Positions 29,109 to 39,523 are shown, counted from the first letter of the stretch. The stretch: DNA of 64,000 nucleotides from Halieaceae bacterium (GCA_902623175.1 CACNSR010000012.1:1-64000), one strand, 5' to 3'. Notes: generated by a model from the letters alone, not told the origin. Made by a program: numbers and translations.

Positions 29109-30314
29109 ATGAAGCCCACTGATCCCATCGCCTCCACCGCTGATATCAGCCCTCACGGCACGGCTGATCCGGCCATTTCTGAGAGTAACGCAATACCCAA
29201 CCGGGCTTACACCAGTTACGACGAATGGCTGAAAGAGCGGGATACGGTCATCGCTCAAACCTGGGCGGGACTGGGGTTGAGCAGTGACATTGCCCAACCC
29301 GGTAGCGTCTACCCTGTCATGTTTATGGGGCTGCCGCTGGTGATGGTGCGTGACCAACGTGGGCGCGCTCGAGTGTTTCACAATGTGTGCCGCCATCGCG
29401 GCATGCAACTGGTCGTCGAGGCCGGTGACGCAGGCTTGGTCATCCGGTGTCCGTATCACAAGTGGGGCTATGATCTCAGCGGACAGCTGAAAACCACCCC
29501 CAATATCGGCGGCATGGGCGTACACGAAGTGGCTGGCTTTGATTGCGCTGATCACGCTTTGACCGGGGTTCGCTGCGATGAGTCCATGGGCGTGGTCTTT
29601 ATTAACATATCCGGTGATGCACCCGCATTGTCAGAGCATTTGGAGCCGCTACTATCGCGCTGGCACGACCTCGCGGGGCCGGCATTCGACCAGCAACTCA
29701 TCGCCGACACCAGTGATCATGGCTCGATGGAACTGCTGCTCAACAGCAACTACAAACTGGCGGTGGAGAACTATTGTGAATCCTACCACCTGCCCTTCGT
29801 CCACCCCGACCTAAATACCTACTCACCACTCGATGCGCACTACAACCTGACCGTTGATCCGCTCGCCTCAGGGCAAGGCACCCGGGTATATGATTTGACA
29901 CGGGGAGACAGCGAACCGCTGCCGCAGTTTTCAGAGTGGGATAGTAAGCGCCTCAAAACCGCGGAGTACATGTCGCTCTACCCCAACGTTTTGCTGGGCA
30001 TTCAAGCCGACCACTTTTTCGTCATTCTGCTGATGTCAGAAGCCGTAAATCAGACCCGGGAGCGGCTACAGTTTTTGTATGCCGATGCCGCCGCCATTGA
30101 TGAGATTTACAGGGCGCGGCGTGAGAACCTGCACACCGCCTGGAGCATTGTGTTTGCTGAGGACATTTCGGTGGTAGAGGGCATGCAAAGAGGCCGCGCC
30201 TCCCCTGCTTTTGATGGCGGACTGTTTACACCACTCATGGATGTGCCCACGCACCATTTTCACCAGTGGTTTCTCTCGCGTCTGGAGCAGAACACCACTC
30301 GCGTGGTGAGCTGA
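29109..30314 (+). CDS. Rieske aromatic ring-hydroxylating dioxygenase alpha subunit
   Basis: CRHRGMQLVVEAGDAGLVIRCPYHKWGYDL; NYKLAVENYCESYHLPFVHPDL catalytic iron site. Confidence 0.94.
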   Translation: MKPTDPIASTADISPHGTADPAISESNAIPNRAYTSYDEWLKERDTVIAQTWAGLGLSSDIAQPGSVYPVMFMGLPLVMVRDQRGRARVFHNVCRHRGMQLVVEAGDAGLVIRCPYHKWGYDLSGQLKTTPNIGGMGVHEVAGFDCADHALTGVRCDESMGVVFINISGDAPALSEHLEPLLSRWHDLAGPAFDQQLIADTSDHGSMELLLNSNYKLAVENYCESYHLPFVHPDLNTYSPLDAHYNLTVDPLASGQGTRVYDLTRGDSEPLPQFSEWDSKRLKTAEYMSLYPNVLLGIQADHFFVILLMSEAVNQTRERLQFLYADAAAIDEIYRARRENLHTAWSIVFAEDISVVEGMQRGRASPAFDGGLFTPLMDVPTHHFHQWFLSRLEQNTTRVVS

Positions 30315-30315
30315 C

Positions 30316-30345
30316 ATAAAAAACCCCGCAACAAGGCGGGGTTCC
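30316..30345 (-). terminator. Rho-independent terminator
   Basis: AACCCCGC-loop-GCGGGGTT followed by a T run on the minus strand. Confidence 0.8.
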
Positions 30346-30410
30346 CCATACAACGACTTCGACTCTCCGACCGGCGTCACTAAGACGCCGATGCAGTGCG
30401 AGTCTCGCCA

Positions 30411-31184
30411 TTAGCGGCGAATCGCAGTTGCGGCAAATGCGAAGCTCTCGCAGGTGCCCATCGCATTCCACTTGGCTTCCAACTCGGATCCGGTCCAGCT
30501 CTCGGTACCGGCCGTCATGGCAGCTTCGTCGCTAAAGAGGTCAAGCCAGACAAAATCCGCATCGTCCTGCTCGAACTGTGGCTCCATGGTGTAGTACCCA
30601 TAGCCTGCTGCATCACCCTCTTCGAGCCATGCGTCGTACTCGGCACGGAAGGTCGCAAAGGTGGCCTCATCAGCGCCTTCGTTCATCTTGCAAAAACTAA
30701 AGTTGGGCATGAAGGAACCGCCTGCAGGCACCGGCTCAAGATTCTTGTCCCAGCCACCGACAGGCTTGAAGGTGAACACATTCTCGGCCTTGTAAGAGAG
30801 CGCACCGTCGAGCTCAGCGGCCCATGCCTCTTCCTGATTGGCGTTCCAATGCTTCCACCCCGCCTCCCGCGCCTCACTCGAAGGCCACAGGAGCACCCAG
30901 ATCACATCGAAGTCTTCTGTCTCAAACTGAGGGGTGAGCACGTTGGCACCCATCATGTCGTAGCCACCCGCGTCGATGCGGCCGTTCCACCGCGCCACGA
31001 TGTCCGCGAACTGCTCCTCTGTGACATCCGGTCCGACGTCGTTCCAGATGTAATCGACAATCACATCATTAGCTGGCGCACTGGCTTCGGCAGGCGCCTC
31101 CGGCGCCTCACTGACTGGCTCCTGGCTCTGACCGCATCCCACTAACAGCGCCAAAGACGCCAAGACTGCAAATAGCATTTTCAT
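30411..31184 (-). CDS. Hypothetical lipoprotein with internal repeat
   Basis: Lipobox LALLVGC; two related segments (VIWVLLWPSSEAREAGWKHW / FVWLDLFSDEAAMTAGTESW). Confidence 0.85.
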   Translation of the reverse strand: MKMLFAVLASLALLVGCGQSQEPVSEAPEAPAEASAPANDVIVDYIWNDVGPDVTEEQFADIVARWNGRIDAGGYDMMGANVLTPQFETEDFDVIWVLLWPSSEAREAGWKHWNANQEEAWAAELDGALSYKAENVFTFKPVGGWDKNLEPVPAGGSFMPNFSFCKMNEGADEATFATFRAEYDAWLEEGDAAGYGYYTMEPQFEQDDADFVWLDLFSDEAAMTAGTESWTGSELEAKWNAMGTCESFAFAATAIRR

Positions 31185-31379
31185 AAAGACCTCCTGTTTT
31201 TTGTTTGACGCGACACGCGCTTAGTTCGAGTACAACAGCATCACGCCTCGGTCTCAAGTTTGGGAATGCACCAATTTAGTGCCCGCTTGATTCATTTGCG
31301 AAGCAGCGAATTTCATGAAGTAATGCACAGCGGCGGTCTCAATAAGGCTGAGACCCAGCCATTAATTGAGTCTGGAGCG

Positions 31380-32147
31380 TCACATTTTGGGGTGCTGACT
31401 GACGGTGCCCCCTTCGACCGCGTACTGCCCACCGGTGCAGAAACTCGCCTCGTCAGAGGCCAGAAAGACCGCCATGGCGGCGACCTCCTCTACGGTGCCC
31501 ATACGATTGAGGGGCGACATCTTGTTACAGGCTTCTTCTACTTCAGGCGCCTGCTCGATGGCAGTCTTAAGAATATTGGTCAACGTTGCGCCGGGGTGGA
31601 TCGAGTTACACCGGATGTTGAACCCCTCATTGGCGCAATGCACCGCGACAGACTTGGTCAGACCTACTACGCCCGCCTTGGACGTCGTATAGGCGACATC
31701 AGGTATTGCCAGATAAGAAGTAGACGACGCTGTATTAATAATGGACCCGCCCGAACCACCGGGATTGTCGCGCATCAGCGATATGGCCATCTGGCAGCCC
31801 AGCATCATACCCAAAAGGTTGATGCTCATTAGCTGCTGCCAAGCATCAACCGTGACGGCGGTGATATCTTGACCAGTCACTACACCAGCGTTATTCACAA
31901 GAATATCGAGCCGTCCCCCGTCATCCCGAATCTTTTTCTCAAGCAACTGCCAGCTATCGGCCGAACTGACATCCAGCAGCGCGAAATCAGCGCCGCACTC
32001 AGCCGCTATACGGGATCCATTGGCCTCATCGACATCAGCAAGGATGACTTGGGCAGCCTCAGCACAGAAACGCCTGACCATCCCCTCGCCGATACCTGAG
32101 GCACCTCCTGTGACCACTACGACCTTGTTTTGTAATCGATCAGACAT
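31380..32147 (-). CDS. SDR-family oxidoreductase
   Basis: TGGASGIGEGMVRRF, NNAGVV, YTTSKAGV. Confidence 0.94.
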   Translation of the reverse strand: MSDRLQNKVVVVTGGASGIGEGMVRRFCAEAAQVILADVDEANGSRIAAECGADFALLDVSSADSWQLLEKKIRDDGGRLDILVNNAGVVTGQDITAVTVDAWQQLMSINLLGMMLGCQMAISLMRDNPGGSGGSIINTASSTSYLAIPDVAYTTSKAGVVGLTKSVAVHCANEGFNIRCNSIHPGATLTNILKTAIEQAPEVEEACNKMSPLNRMGTVEEVAAMAVFLASDEASFCTGGQYAVEGGTVSQHPKM

Positions 32148-32361
32148 CCTGCATTCCGCGTTAAAGGACTGCATTGGAGAGTAACACTCGCGGTTGGACG
32201 GTTCTGCCCCGATAAAGCCGCTACCTTGAACGAAGTGAATACCGACAGAGCGCGACTCAATGTGCCGATGGCGAAGCGTAGCGGCGGTTAGAGGTCCGGC
32301 TTTTACTTCCGCAAAGCCATCCTGCAGTACACTGCTCGCAAGTCCTCGCGTGAGAGCCACT

Positions 32362-33198
32362 ATGAGCACTGCCTCAGTCGCCACTATTTATCGCTACCCC
32401 GTGAAGTCCATGATGGGAGAGACGCTGAGCGAAGCAGATATCGGAGAGGCCGGCATACCGGGTGATCGCGGCTGGGCGGTGCGAGATGAGAAACGTGGCG
32501 GCATCCGAGGCGGGAAAAAGATCCCACAATTGATGACCCTGGCAGCACAATCTGGGCCCGCAGCGCCGCTCATCACTGCCCCGGATGGAGACTCAGCCTC
32601 TGCAAGCTCTGAGGTCATTAATGAATGGCTCAGCGACAAGCTGGGTCACCCGGTGACTTTGTGGCCACTGCTCCCTGCCGACCAGCTGCACCATTATCGT
32701 CGCGGCGCACCCGATACCGAAGATTTTGAGCAGGAGCTGAGGGCAGTATTCGGGCGATTACCGGATGAGCCGCTCCCTGATCTCGCGGGATTCGAAGAAC
32801 TACTGGAGTTTGAGTCGCCGCCAGGCACCTATTTTGATGCGTTTCCAATATCTATCATGAGCCAGCAGTCGCTGAACACCATGAATCAGCTAGGGGGTGA
32901 GTCGCAATTTGACGTCCGACGCTTCCGACCGAACCTGCTAGTCGACATCCCCGACACCGATCACCCCTTTCCCGAGCAAGCTTGGGTAGGCAAGACCTTG
33001 TCGGTCGGCAGCGTGACGCTGAACATCGACATGACGTGTCCGCGTTGCGCTATGACCACACACGGCTTCTGCGACCTGCCGCAAGATACGCAAATCATGC
33101 GCAACTTGGTGGCCAATAGTGAAGGCAATCTGGGAATTTATGCGTCGGTAGTGCAGGCGGGCAAGGTGACCGCAGGGGATTCAGTCAGCGTGATGTGA
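32362..33198 (+). CDS. MOSC domain-containing protein
   Basis: MOSC N-terminal IYRYPVKSMMGE; DVRRFRPNLLVD; CPRCAMTT. Confidence 0.92.
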   Translation: MSTASVATIYRYPVKSMMGETLSEADIGEAGIPGDRGWAVRDEKRGGIRGGKKIPQLMTLAAQSGPAAPLITAPDGDSASASSEVINEWLSDKLGHPVTLWPLLPADQLHHYRRGAPDTEDFEQELRAVFGRLPDEPLPDLAGFEELLEFESPPGTYFDAFPISIMSQQSLNTMNQLGGESQFDVRRFRPNLLVDIPDTDHPFPEQAWVGKTLSVGSVTLNIDMTCPRCAMTTHGFCDLPQDTQIMRNLVANSEGNLGIYASVVQAGKVTAGDSVSVM

Positions 33199-33202
33199 CG
33201 CC

Positions 33203-33460
33203 TTATCGGCGTCCGTGGTCATCCCAGCGGAGCACCGTTAAGTTCGAGACGCCCAGCAAACGAGCCGCTTCATTAAGCGTATAGCCTTGCTCGATGTAAG
33301 ACTGGAGTGCTCTCAGGCGACGTTGATGCGCTAGATCATAGACCTGCGCGGGGGTTTTGCTCGCCGGTGAGCTCTCCTCATCTCGATCGGTGTTACCACC
33401 GTTGACGCGCTTAATGGGCGCACGGTTGCCTAGTGGGAAATGACTGAATCCGAAGATCAT
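33203..33460 (-). CDS. Small putative HTH protein
   Basis: GYTLNEAARLLGVSNLTVLRWDDHGRR resembles an HTH. Confidence 0.6.
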   Translation of the reverse strand: MIFGFSHFPLGNRAPIKRVNGGNTDRDEESSPASKTPAQVYDLAHQRRLRALQSYIEQGYTLNEAARLLGVSNLTVLRWDDHGRR

Positions 33461-33843
33461 GAGCGATGCCTGAGGGCGGTTTCGCAGGTTGTACCCACCC
33501 CAACGCCGATTGGATCAAACAAAATCTGGACAAAGGGGCTTTGTGCTCGAGCTCAGGGCGCGAAAGGATGCTTTTAAGCTAGCTCACAGGCTTATCAGGC
33601 GCACCTGAATCAGCAGATACTCAGCTGGAAACCGACATCGCCCCTATAAACACTGCTGATAAAAAGAGATTGAGCTTGTTCATTTTTTCTCCCTGCCAAC
33701 ACGGTTGATCGCTTCTAAGGTTGCTGACATCCAGATACAGTGCTCTCTCGCGCGACGATGGATTCCGACTTGGCATAACCTGCTAATCCGCGCCCGGCAT
33801 CGATGACGAAAAAAGTGACAATCTTCGAGACAGCTTTTATGTC

Positions 33844-33917
33844 TGGAGCGGGTGATGGGAATCGAACCCACGTTTAAAGCTTGGGAAGCTCTCGTTCTAC
33901 CATTGAACTACACCCGC
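33844..33917 (-). tRNA. tRNA-Gly (anticodon CCC)
   Basis: Minus strand GCGGGTGTAGTTCAATGGTAGAACGAGAGCTTCCCAAGCTTT...CACCCGCTCCA. Confidence 0.95.
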
Positions 33918-33964
33918 CGAGCAGCAGGAGCTTACCCTCGTGTTGCCTGGTCGGCAAAATGGGC

Positions 33965-34444
33965 TCAGCCGAGATCCAACGCTTTGAGTGCGGCCAGCAG
34001 CTCGGTGTGGTGGTCTTTGGTTTTGAACTTATCCATGACCGCCTTCAGTTTGCCGTCCTTACCAACGATGAAGGTCGTGCGCAAAATGCCGTCGAACTCG
34101 CGGCCCATGAACTTTTTAGGGCCCCAGGCGCCGTACTTGTCCGCGGTGGCGTGGTCTTCGTCACTAAGCAGCTGGAAGTTGAGCTCGTCGCGCTCAACGA
34201 ATTTGGCGAGCTTATTGACAGGATCCGGGCTGATACCCAGCACCAGCGTGTTTAGGCCCTTCAATGCCTTGGCCGAGTCTCTGAGGCCCTGCGCCTGCAC
34301 CGTGCAACCGGGCGTCATCGCCTTGGGGTAAAAGTATACCACCACCGCCGACTTGCCCTTGAAGTCAGTGAGGGAGACTGTGTTGCCTTTATGATCTGAG
34401 AGTGAAAACTTGGGCGCCAGATTGCCCACCTTGGGAAATGCCAT
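33965..34444 (-). CDS. bcp: Thioredoxin-dependent peroxiredoxin (Bcp-type)
   Basis: VVVYFYPKAMTPGCTVQAQGLRD. Confidence 0.93.
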   Translation of the reverse strand: MAFPKVGNLAPKFSLSDHKGNTVSLTDFKGKSAVVVYFYPKAMTPGCTVQAQGLRDSAKALKGLNTLVLGISPDPVNKLAKFVERDELNFQLLSDEDHATADKYGAWGPKKFMGREFDGILRTTFIVGKDGKLKAVMDKFKTKDHHTELLAALKALDLG

Positions 34445-34532
34445 ATCGGCCTCCGAATAAAGTCACTGTGAGTGGTCCTGTTACGTTGGCTCATCCGGCA
34501 GGGATCAGCAAACCGTCGACGTACTCGATTCT

Positions 34533-35072
34533 CTAGCGCCGCGGATATTCGATAACAGTGTTGCGGATCGGGTACTGCCCTATTTTTCGATCTTCGAGAA
34601 ACTCTCTGAGCAGTTCCCTGACAGTGGGAAACGCCAGCTCCTCCCAGGGGATCTCCTGCTCGGTAAAGAGCGCGCTCTCCAGCGACTCGGGGCCGACACC
34701 AAAGTCATCGTTTTCAATGCTGCAGCGATAAAACAGATAAACCTGGCTGATGTGAGGCACATCAAAGATGCGATAGAGCTCTAGATCAATGGCCTTGGCC
34801 GCTGCCTCCTCCCACGTTTCGCGAGCCGCGCCCTCGGCAGAGGTTTCGCCGTTTTCCATAAAGCCGGCGGGTAGCGTCCATTTTCCAAAGCGCGGTTCGA
34901 TAGCCCGCTTGCAAAGCAAAATACGGTCGCCCACCGTAGGCAAACAGCCCACGATCACCTTCGGATTGATGTAATGAATGTGGCCACAGCTTTGGCAGAC
35001 ATGCCGTTCGCGGTTATCGTCCTCGGGGATCTGCAGGGCAACCGGCCCACCACAAAAGTTACAAAACTTCAC
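34533..35072 (-). CDS. NUDIX hydrolase with N-terminal zinc ribbon
   Basis: CNFCGG...CQSCGHIHY; Nudix box GFMENGETSAEGAARETWEEA. Confidence 0.94.
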   Translation of the reverse strand: MKFCNFCGGPVALQIPEDDNRERHVCQSCGHIHYINPKVIVGCLPTVGDRILLCKRAIEPRFGKWTLPAGFMENGETSAEGAARETWEEAAAKAIDLELYRIFDVPHISQVYLFYRCSIENDDFGVGPESLESALFTEQEIPWEELAFPTVRELLREFLEDRKIGQYPIRNTVIEYPRR

Positions 35073-35530
35073 TGGGCTTCCCCCGACTGCCAGCGCGCCC
35101 GGCGCGCAATATCACTATCGCGACTCGCCACCCACTGCTCTCCCGCGGGCCCTTGTTCACGCTTCCAGAAGGGCGCATCGGTTTTCAAGGTATCCATTAT
35201 CAATTCGCAGGCACTGATCGCCTCACCCCGATGGTCCGCAACCGCACCGACCCACACAATCGTCTCCGACACTGCCAACAGACCGAAGCGATGCACAATC
35301 CGCCAATTGCGTAGCCCGAAACGCTCGGCCGCCAATTGGCCGAGGTCCGACAGCACTTTTCGTGCCATTTCCGGGTAATGCTCCAGCTCCAACTCGGTCA
35401 CCGCATGCTGGTCGGAATGATCGCGAACGTATCCTGTAAACGTGACGACTGCGGCACCCGGACGGTCCCCAACAAGCTGAGTGTATTCGGCCGCGACGTC
35501 AATCGCCTCGCTTTGGAGCGCTACCGACAC
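35069..35530 (-). CDS. moaE: Molybdopterin synthase catalytic subunit MoaE
   Basis: FTGYVRDH...LELEHYPEMA, HRFGLLAVSETIVWVGAVADHRGEA. Confidence 0.96.
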   Translation of the reverse strand: MSVALQSEAIDVAAEYTQLVGDRPGAAVVTFTGYVRDHSDQHAVTELELEHYPEMARKVLSDLGQLAAERFGLRNWRIVHRFGLLAVSETIVWVGAVADHRGEAISACELIMDTLKTDAPFWKREQGPAGEQWVASRDSDIARRARWQSGEAQ

Positions 35531-35531
35531 G

Positions 35532-35801
35532 TTAACCCCCGGTCATCGGCGGGAAGAACGCGAGCTCGTCCCCCTCAGAAACTACCGCGTCAGTGAAGAC
35601 CACCTTGTGATTGAGCGCGTGCACCAAATTCGGCTGGTTCAGGGCCTCTTTCCATGCCGCACCGCGCTGGGACAACAGCGCTTTAATCGCCGCCACATCT
35701 AATTGAGCAGACGCCTGGGAGATATCGGAAATAGCCAGCTCAAACTCGCTTTCGCCCAGTGCCTCACGCAGCGCTGAAAACAATTTAATCGTTATGCTCA
35801 C
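35532..35801 (-). CDS. moaD: Molybdopterin synthase sulfur carrier MoaD
   Basis: C-terminal [13 protein letters not shown]; between moaE and moaC. Confidence 0.93.
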   Translation of the reverse strand: MSITIKLFSALREALGESEFELAISDISQASAQLDVAAIKALLSQRGAAWKEALNQPNLVHALNHKVVFTDAVVSEGDELAFFPPMTGG

Positions 35802-36282
35802 GCTGCCACTCGCCACTCACGCCACCTGACTTACGAGTCAGCTGCGTGTTCTCAATGGTCATACCGCGATCCATCGCTTTGCACATGTCATATAACGTCA
35901 ATGCTGCAATAGACGCTGCAGTCAGCGACTCCATCTCCACACCTGTTTGGCCCATCACTTTGCAGGTCGCCTCGATCTGCACGCCAGGAAGATCCTCATC
36001 AGGCAGCAAATCGATCTTGACGGAGGACAAGGGCAGAGGATGACACAGCGGAATCAACTCCGAGCACTTTTTGGCCGCCTGAATGCCGGCAATGCGCGCC
36101 ACCGCCAACACATCCCCTTTGGGTGTGTTACCGCCGACTATGGCTTCCAGTGTCGTCGCCTGCATGCGCACACAGGCTCTCGCGGTGGCCTCGCGCGCGG
36201 TCACCGCTTTTTTGCTCACGTCGACAATGTGCGCCCGACCCGCATCGTCAAGATGCGTCAGGCGATCTGAGTTCTCAGGCAT
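35785..36282 (-). CDS. moaC: Cyclic pyranopterin monophosphate synthase MoaC
   Basis: [50 protein letters not shown]. Confidence 0.97.
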   Translation of the reverse strand: MPENSDRLTHLDDAGRAHIVDVSKKAVTAREATARACVRMQATTLEAIVGGNTPKGDVLAVARIAGIQAAKKCSELIPLCHPLPLSSVKIDLLPDEDLPGVQIEATCKVMGQTGVEMESLTAASIAALTLYDMCKAMDRGMTIENTQLTRKSGGVSGEWQREHND

Positions 36283-36326
36283 GGTCCAATGCTACCACTC
36301 CGGTGCGATAAACGGCATAAGCTGGC

Positions 36327-37661
36327 ATGATGCCCCACTTCACAGGGTTACCCCCCGGACACCGCATGATCGCCGATCAGACCCCAGCACCTTGCATCTG
36401 TTACCGCTGGACGGTGCTCGTGATGCTGACGCTGGTTTACACCTTCAATTTTATTGATCGTCAGATCCTCGTCATCCTGCAGGAGCCGATCAAAGCCGAT
36501 TTAGGGCTAAGTGATGCGCAGCTGGGCTTACTGACCGGCTTCAGCTTCGCGCTGGTCTATGTCACCGCGGGCATTCCTATCGCCTGGGCGGCCGATAGAA
36601 GCAATCGACGCAACATCGTCGTCGCCTCGCTCGCCTTTTGGTCATTTATGACTGCCATCTCCGGCCTGGTACAGAACTTTGGCCAGTTACTGGCGGCGCG
36701 ATTGGGCGTAGGCGTGGGAGAAGCCGGCGGCTCTCCGCCCTCACACTCCATGATCAGCGACTATTTCCCGCCAAGCAGCCGCGGTACGGCATTGTCGTTT
36801 TACAGCATGGGTATCTACATAGGTGTTCTGTTCGGTTTTGCCGCAGGCGGCTGGATCGCCGAAAACTTTGGCTGGCGCAATGCTTTTTTCGTAATCGGTG
36901 TCCCAGGCATTCTTTACGCGCTAGCAGTGCTCTGGGTCGTCAAGGAACCGAAGCGCGGCCAGTTCGACGTGGGTGGCACCCCCCCTAAATCCAGCCTGAG
37001 CGAGACTATGAACTGCCTGCGCGGCCGGCCGACCTTCTGGTGGATCTCAATAGGCTGCGCCTTCACCGCCTTTGTTTCCTACGGCAACGGCAATTTCATG
37101 CCCTCTTTCCTGATGCGCAACCACGGCCTGTCTCTGGCCGAGGTGGGCGCCACTCTTGGCTTGATATCTGGCCTGTCAGGGGCCATCGGCACCTTTCTCG
37201 GCGGCTTTCTGTCTGATCGCCTCGGGGTGAGAGATATTCGCTGGTATGTGTGGCTACCCATACTCGGGGGACTCACGGCCATGATTCCGGCGTACTTCAC
37301 CCTGCTAGGCGAGAACACCACACTCATTATCGCCGCGATGATCCCCTCTCAGATTCTGGGGGCGCTGTATCTCGGGCCATGCATCGCCACCTGCCACAAC
37401 CTGGTGTCACCCGGCATGCGCGCCATGGCCTCCGCTATCTTGTACTTTGTGCTGAACATCATTGGCCTTGGGTTGGGTCCCTTAACCGTCGGTATATTGA
37501 GCGATGCCTTTTCAAGCACTTATGGGGACAACAATTTGCGCTACGCCATGGCCACCACCCTCACCATTAGCCTGGTGGGTGTCTTCTTTTTATCAATGGG
37601 CGTTCGCAGCCTGAAGCGGGATTTGGAAATCAACCGAGAGGCACTGGCGCACGCAGAGTGA
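36327..37661 (+). CDS. MFS transporter (Spinster-like)
   Basis: 12-TM pattern, FNFIDRQILVILQEPIKADLGLSDAQLGLLTG. Confidence 0.92.
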   Translation: MMPHFTGLPPGHRMIADQTPAPCICYRWTVLVMLTLVYTFNFIDRQILVILQEPIKADLGLSDAQLGLLTGFSFALVYVTAGIPIAWAADRSNRRNIVVASLAFWSFMTAISGLVQNFGQLLAARLGVGVGEAGGSPPSHSMISDYFPPSSRGTALSFYSMGIYIGVLFGFAAGGWIAENFGWRNAFFVIGVPGILYALAVLWVVKEPKRGQFDVGGTPPKSSLSETMNCLRGRPTFWWISIGCAFTAFVSYGNGNFMPSFLMRNHGLSLAEVGATLGLISGLSGAIGTFLGGFLSDRLGVRDIRWYVWLPILGGLTAMIPAYFTLLGENTTLIIAAMIPSQILGALYLGPCIATCHNLVSPGMRAMASAILYFVLNIIGLGLGPLTVGILSDAFSSTYGDNNLRYAMATTLTISLVGVFFLSMGVRSLKRDLEINREALAHAE

Positions 37662-37792
37662 CCCGACAGAGTACGTTATGCAATCACCGGACCAGCCATT
37701 CAACCAAAACACGTGACAGACGACAGTAATATTTGACTTTAAACTACGGAGTGAGCCCTTATGAGACCCGCATAAAAAGGAGCATAATCATA

Positions 37793-38683
37793 ATGAAAGC
37801 TCTCGCACTCACAATCGCCACCGTTGCACTGATATGTAGCACACCTGCCGCGCAGGCGGAAAAAGCCGTCAGCTTTGAGCGCAGCTATGTGACCCACGAA
37901 TGGGGTCAGATCCACGTTCTGACCTCGCAACCCGAGGTGCCCGTCAACCCGACTCCGCTGGTCTGTTTCGCGCCCAATCCGTACTCTGGGAACTACTACC
38001 GATTGTTCATGAAAGCCTTAGGCAGCGATCGGACCATGCTGGCTCTGGATTATCCGGGGATTGGACAGTCGGATACCTATCCGGGCGAGCTGGATATGGG
38101 CACGCTAGCCGAAATTATGGCCGACAGCCTGACATCACTGGGTTGGGGACCTGAGGGCGCCGGTCCAGTCGACCTATGCGGCTATCACACCGGCACTATG
38201 CTCGCGACCGAGCTGGCGATCACGCATCCAGAGCTGGTGCGCCGCATCATCTTGATGGGCATCCCCTATTACGACGCAGCAGGCAGGCAAGAACGACTCG
38301 ATCGGCTTGCTCGGGTCAAGCCCTGGCCCGATTCCTTCGCCGCCGTGGCCCAGGACTGGATATTCGCCGTAGAGATGCGCAACGAAAAAGTGTCGCTGGA
38401 GCGCGCCTTCGGTAACTATCTGGAGTCTGCTGGGGCGTGGCAGGGTAAGGCCAGAATCTATGGCGCAGTATTCCAGTACCTCGCAGAAGAACGCGCGCCA
38501 TTGCTGACCCATCCTGTACTAGTACTCAACCCTCACGGTAACCTGAAAGAACCCTCCCGAACCTACGCTGAGCTGATAGAGGACGCGACGCTGATCGAAT
38601 TACCCGACCTCAAATACGGGATTTTCGACGCCGCACCAAATGTACTGGCCTCCCATGCGCGACCGTTTTTGAATCAGCGTTGA
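37793..38683 (+). CDS. Exported alpha/beta-fold hydrolase-like protein (GYHTG at the elbow)
   Basis: Signal peptide; alpha/beta hydrolase core MLALDYPGIGQSD, DLCGYHTGTMLATELA. Confidence 0.85.
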   Translation: MKALALTIATVALICSTPAAQAEKAVSFERSYVTHEWGQIHVLTSQPEVPVNPTPLVCFAPNPYSGNYYRLFMKALGSDRTMLALDYPGIGQSDTYPGELDMGTLAEIMADSLTSLGWGPEGAGPVDLCGYHTGTMLATELAITHPELVRRIILMGIPYYDAAGRQERLDRLARVKPWPDSFAAVAQDWIFAVEMRNEKVSLERAFGNYLESAGAWQGKARIYGAVFQYLAEERAPLLTHPVLVLNPHGNLKEPSRTYAELIEDATLIELPDLKYGIFDAAPNVLASHARPFLNQR

Positions 38684-38799
38684 CCTGAGCTAACGACTTC
38701 CACCCTTCAATCCAGCCGGTTCGAGGGTGGATGCTTGGATTCAAAACGCATATTGATGTAACTTTATATCAAATAAAAATTCTTGCGGAGAATGCGTTA

Positions 38800-39399
38800 A
38801 TGAAACTCAAGTTAACTGGTCTGCTACTCACACTGTTGATTCCCCTCGGCTTGTCCTCACCGGCTTTGGCGGGGCACCACGAAAAGGAAGAGGCCGGCGA
38901 TCCCATCGCCGCGGCCGCAGAGTACCCGCTGTTGCTGCGCCGCACCACGCTGATCGTGCGTGATATCGAAGCGTCTCTGAAGCTCTACCGCGATGGATTG
39001 GGCATGGAGGTCATCTATGATCAGGAGATCAACCGCCCACACTCCAGTGAAGATCGCGAGCAGCGCCTCAGGCTCATTTTCCTCAAGGCCTCACATGACT
39101 ATGTAGGCGTCATCGGGCTAATCGACTACGAGTACGGCTACCCTGATCACCCCGCTCACACAAAACCCGTGCGGCGAGAGGGCTTCACGCCCGGCAACGC
39201 CGTTTTAATCTTCAACACCGACGGGCTAGAGAAAAGGTGGCCAAACATTGAAAACGCGCCAGGCGTAGAGATCATCAGTAAACCCAAACTAACGTCATAT
39301 CCCGGCTACGGGGGCAAGGACGAGATCCGCGTACTAGTATCCAAATTTTATGACGCAGACGGCTACATTTTGGAGGTCAACCAAATTCTCTCTGACTGA
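38800..39399 (+). CDS. Exported VOC/glyoxalase-family protein
   Basis: Signal peptide ...SSPALA; LLRRTTLIVRDIEASLKLYRDGLGMEVIYD. Confidence 0.85.
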   Translation: MKLKLTGLLLTLLIPLGLSSPALAGHHEKEEAGDPIAAAAEYPLLLRRTTLIVRDIEASLKLYRDGLGMEVIYDQEINRPHSSEDREQRLRLIFLKASHDYVGVIGLIDYEYGYPDHPAHTKPVRREGFTPGNAVLIFNTDGLEKRWPNIENAPGVEIISKPKLTSYPGYGGKDEIRVLVSKFYDADGYILEVNQILSD

Positions 39400-39523
39400 C
39401 TTGCGCCGCGACACAGGGCGCCAGTGAATGGGGCGCCCGGTATATCCCTTGCAAGTTGAAGATGAGGGGAGTACTTTACTCTTGCGCCGTGGCGCTATAA
39501 ATAAAAAAACCTGGGGGAAAAAG

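Noticed and set aside
30396-31145. 249-aa plus-strand ORF
   Set aside because: Antisense to the lipoprotein gene, which has a clear signal peptide and lipobox.
31260-31832. 190-aa plus-strand ORF
   Set aside because: Antisense to a clear SDR gene.
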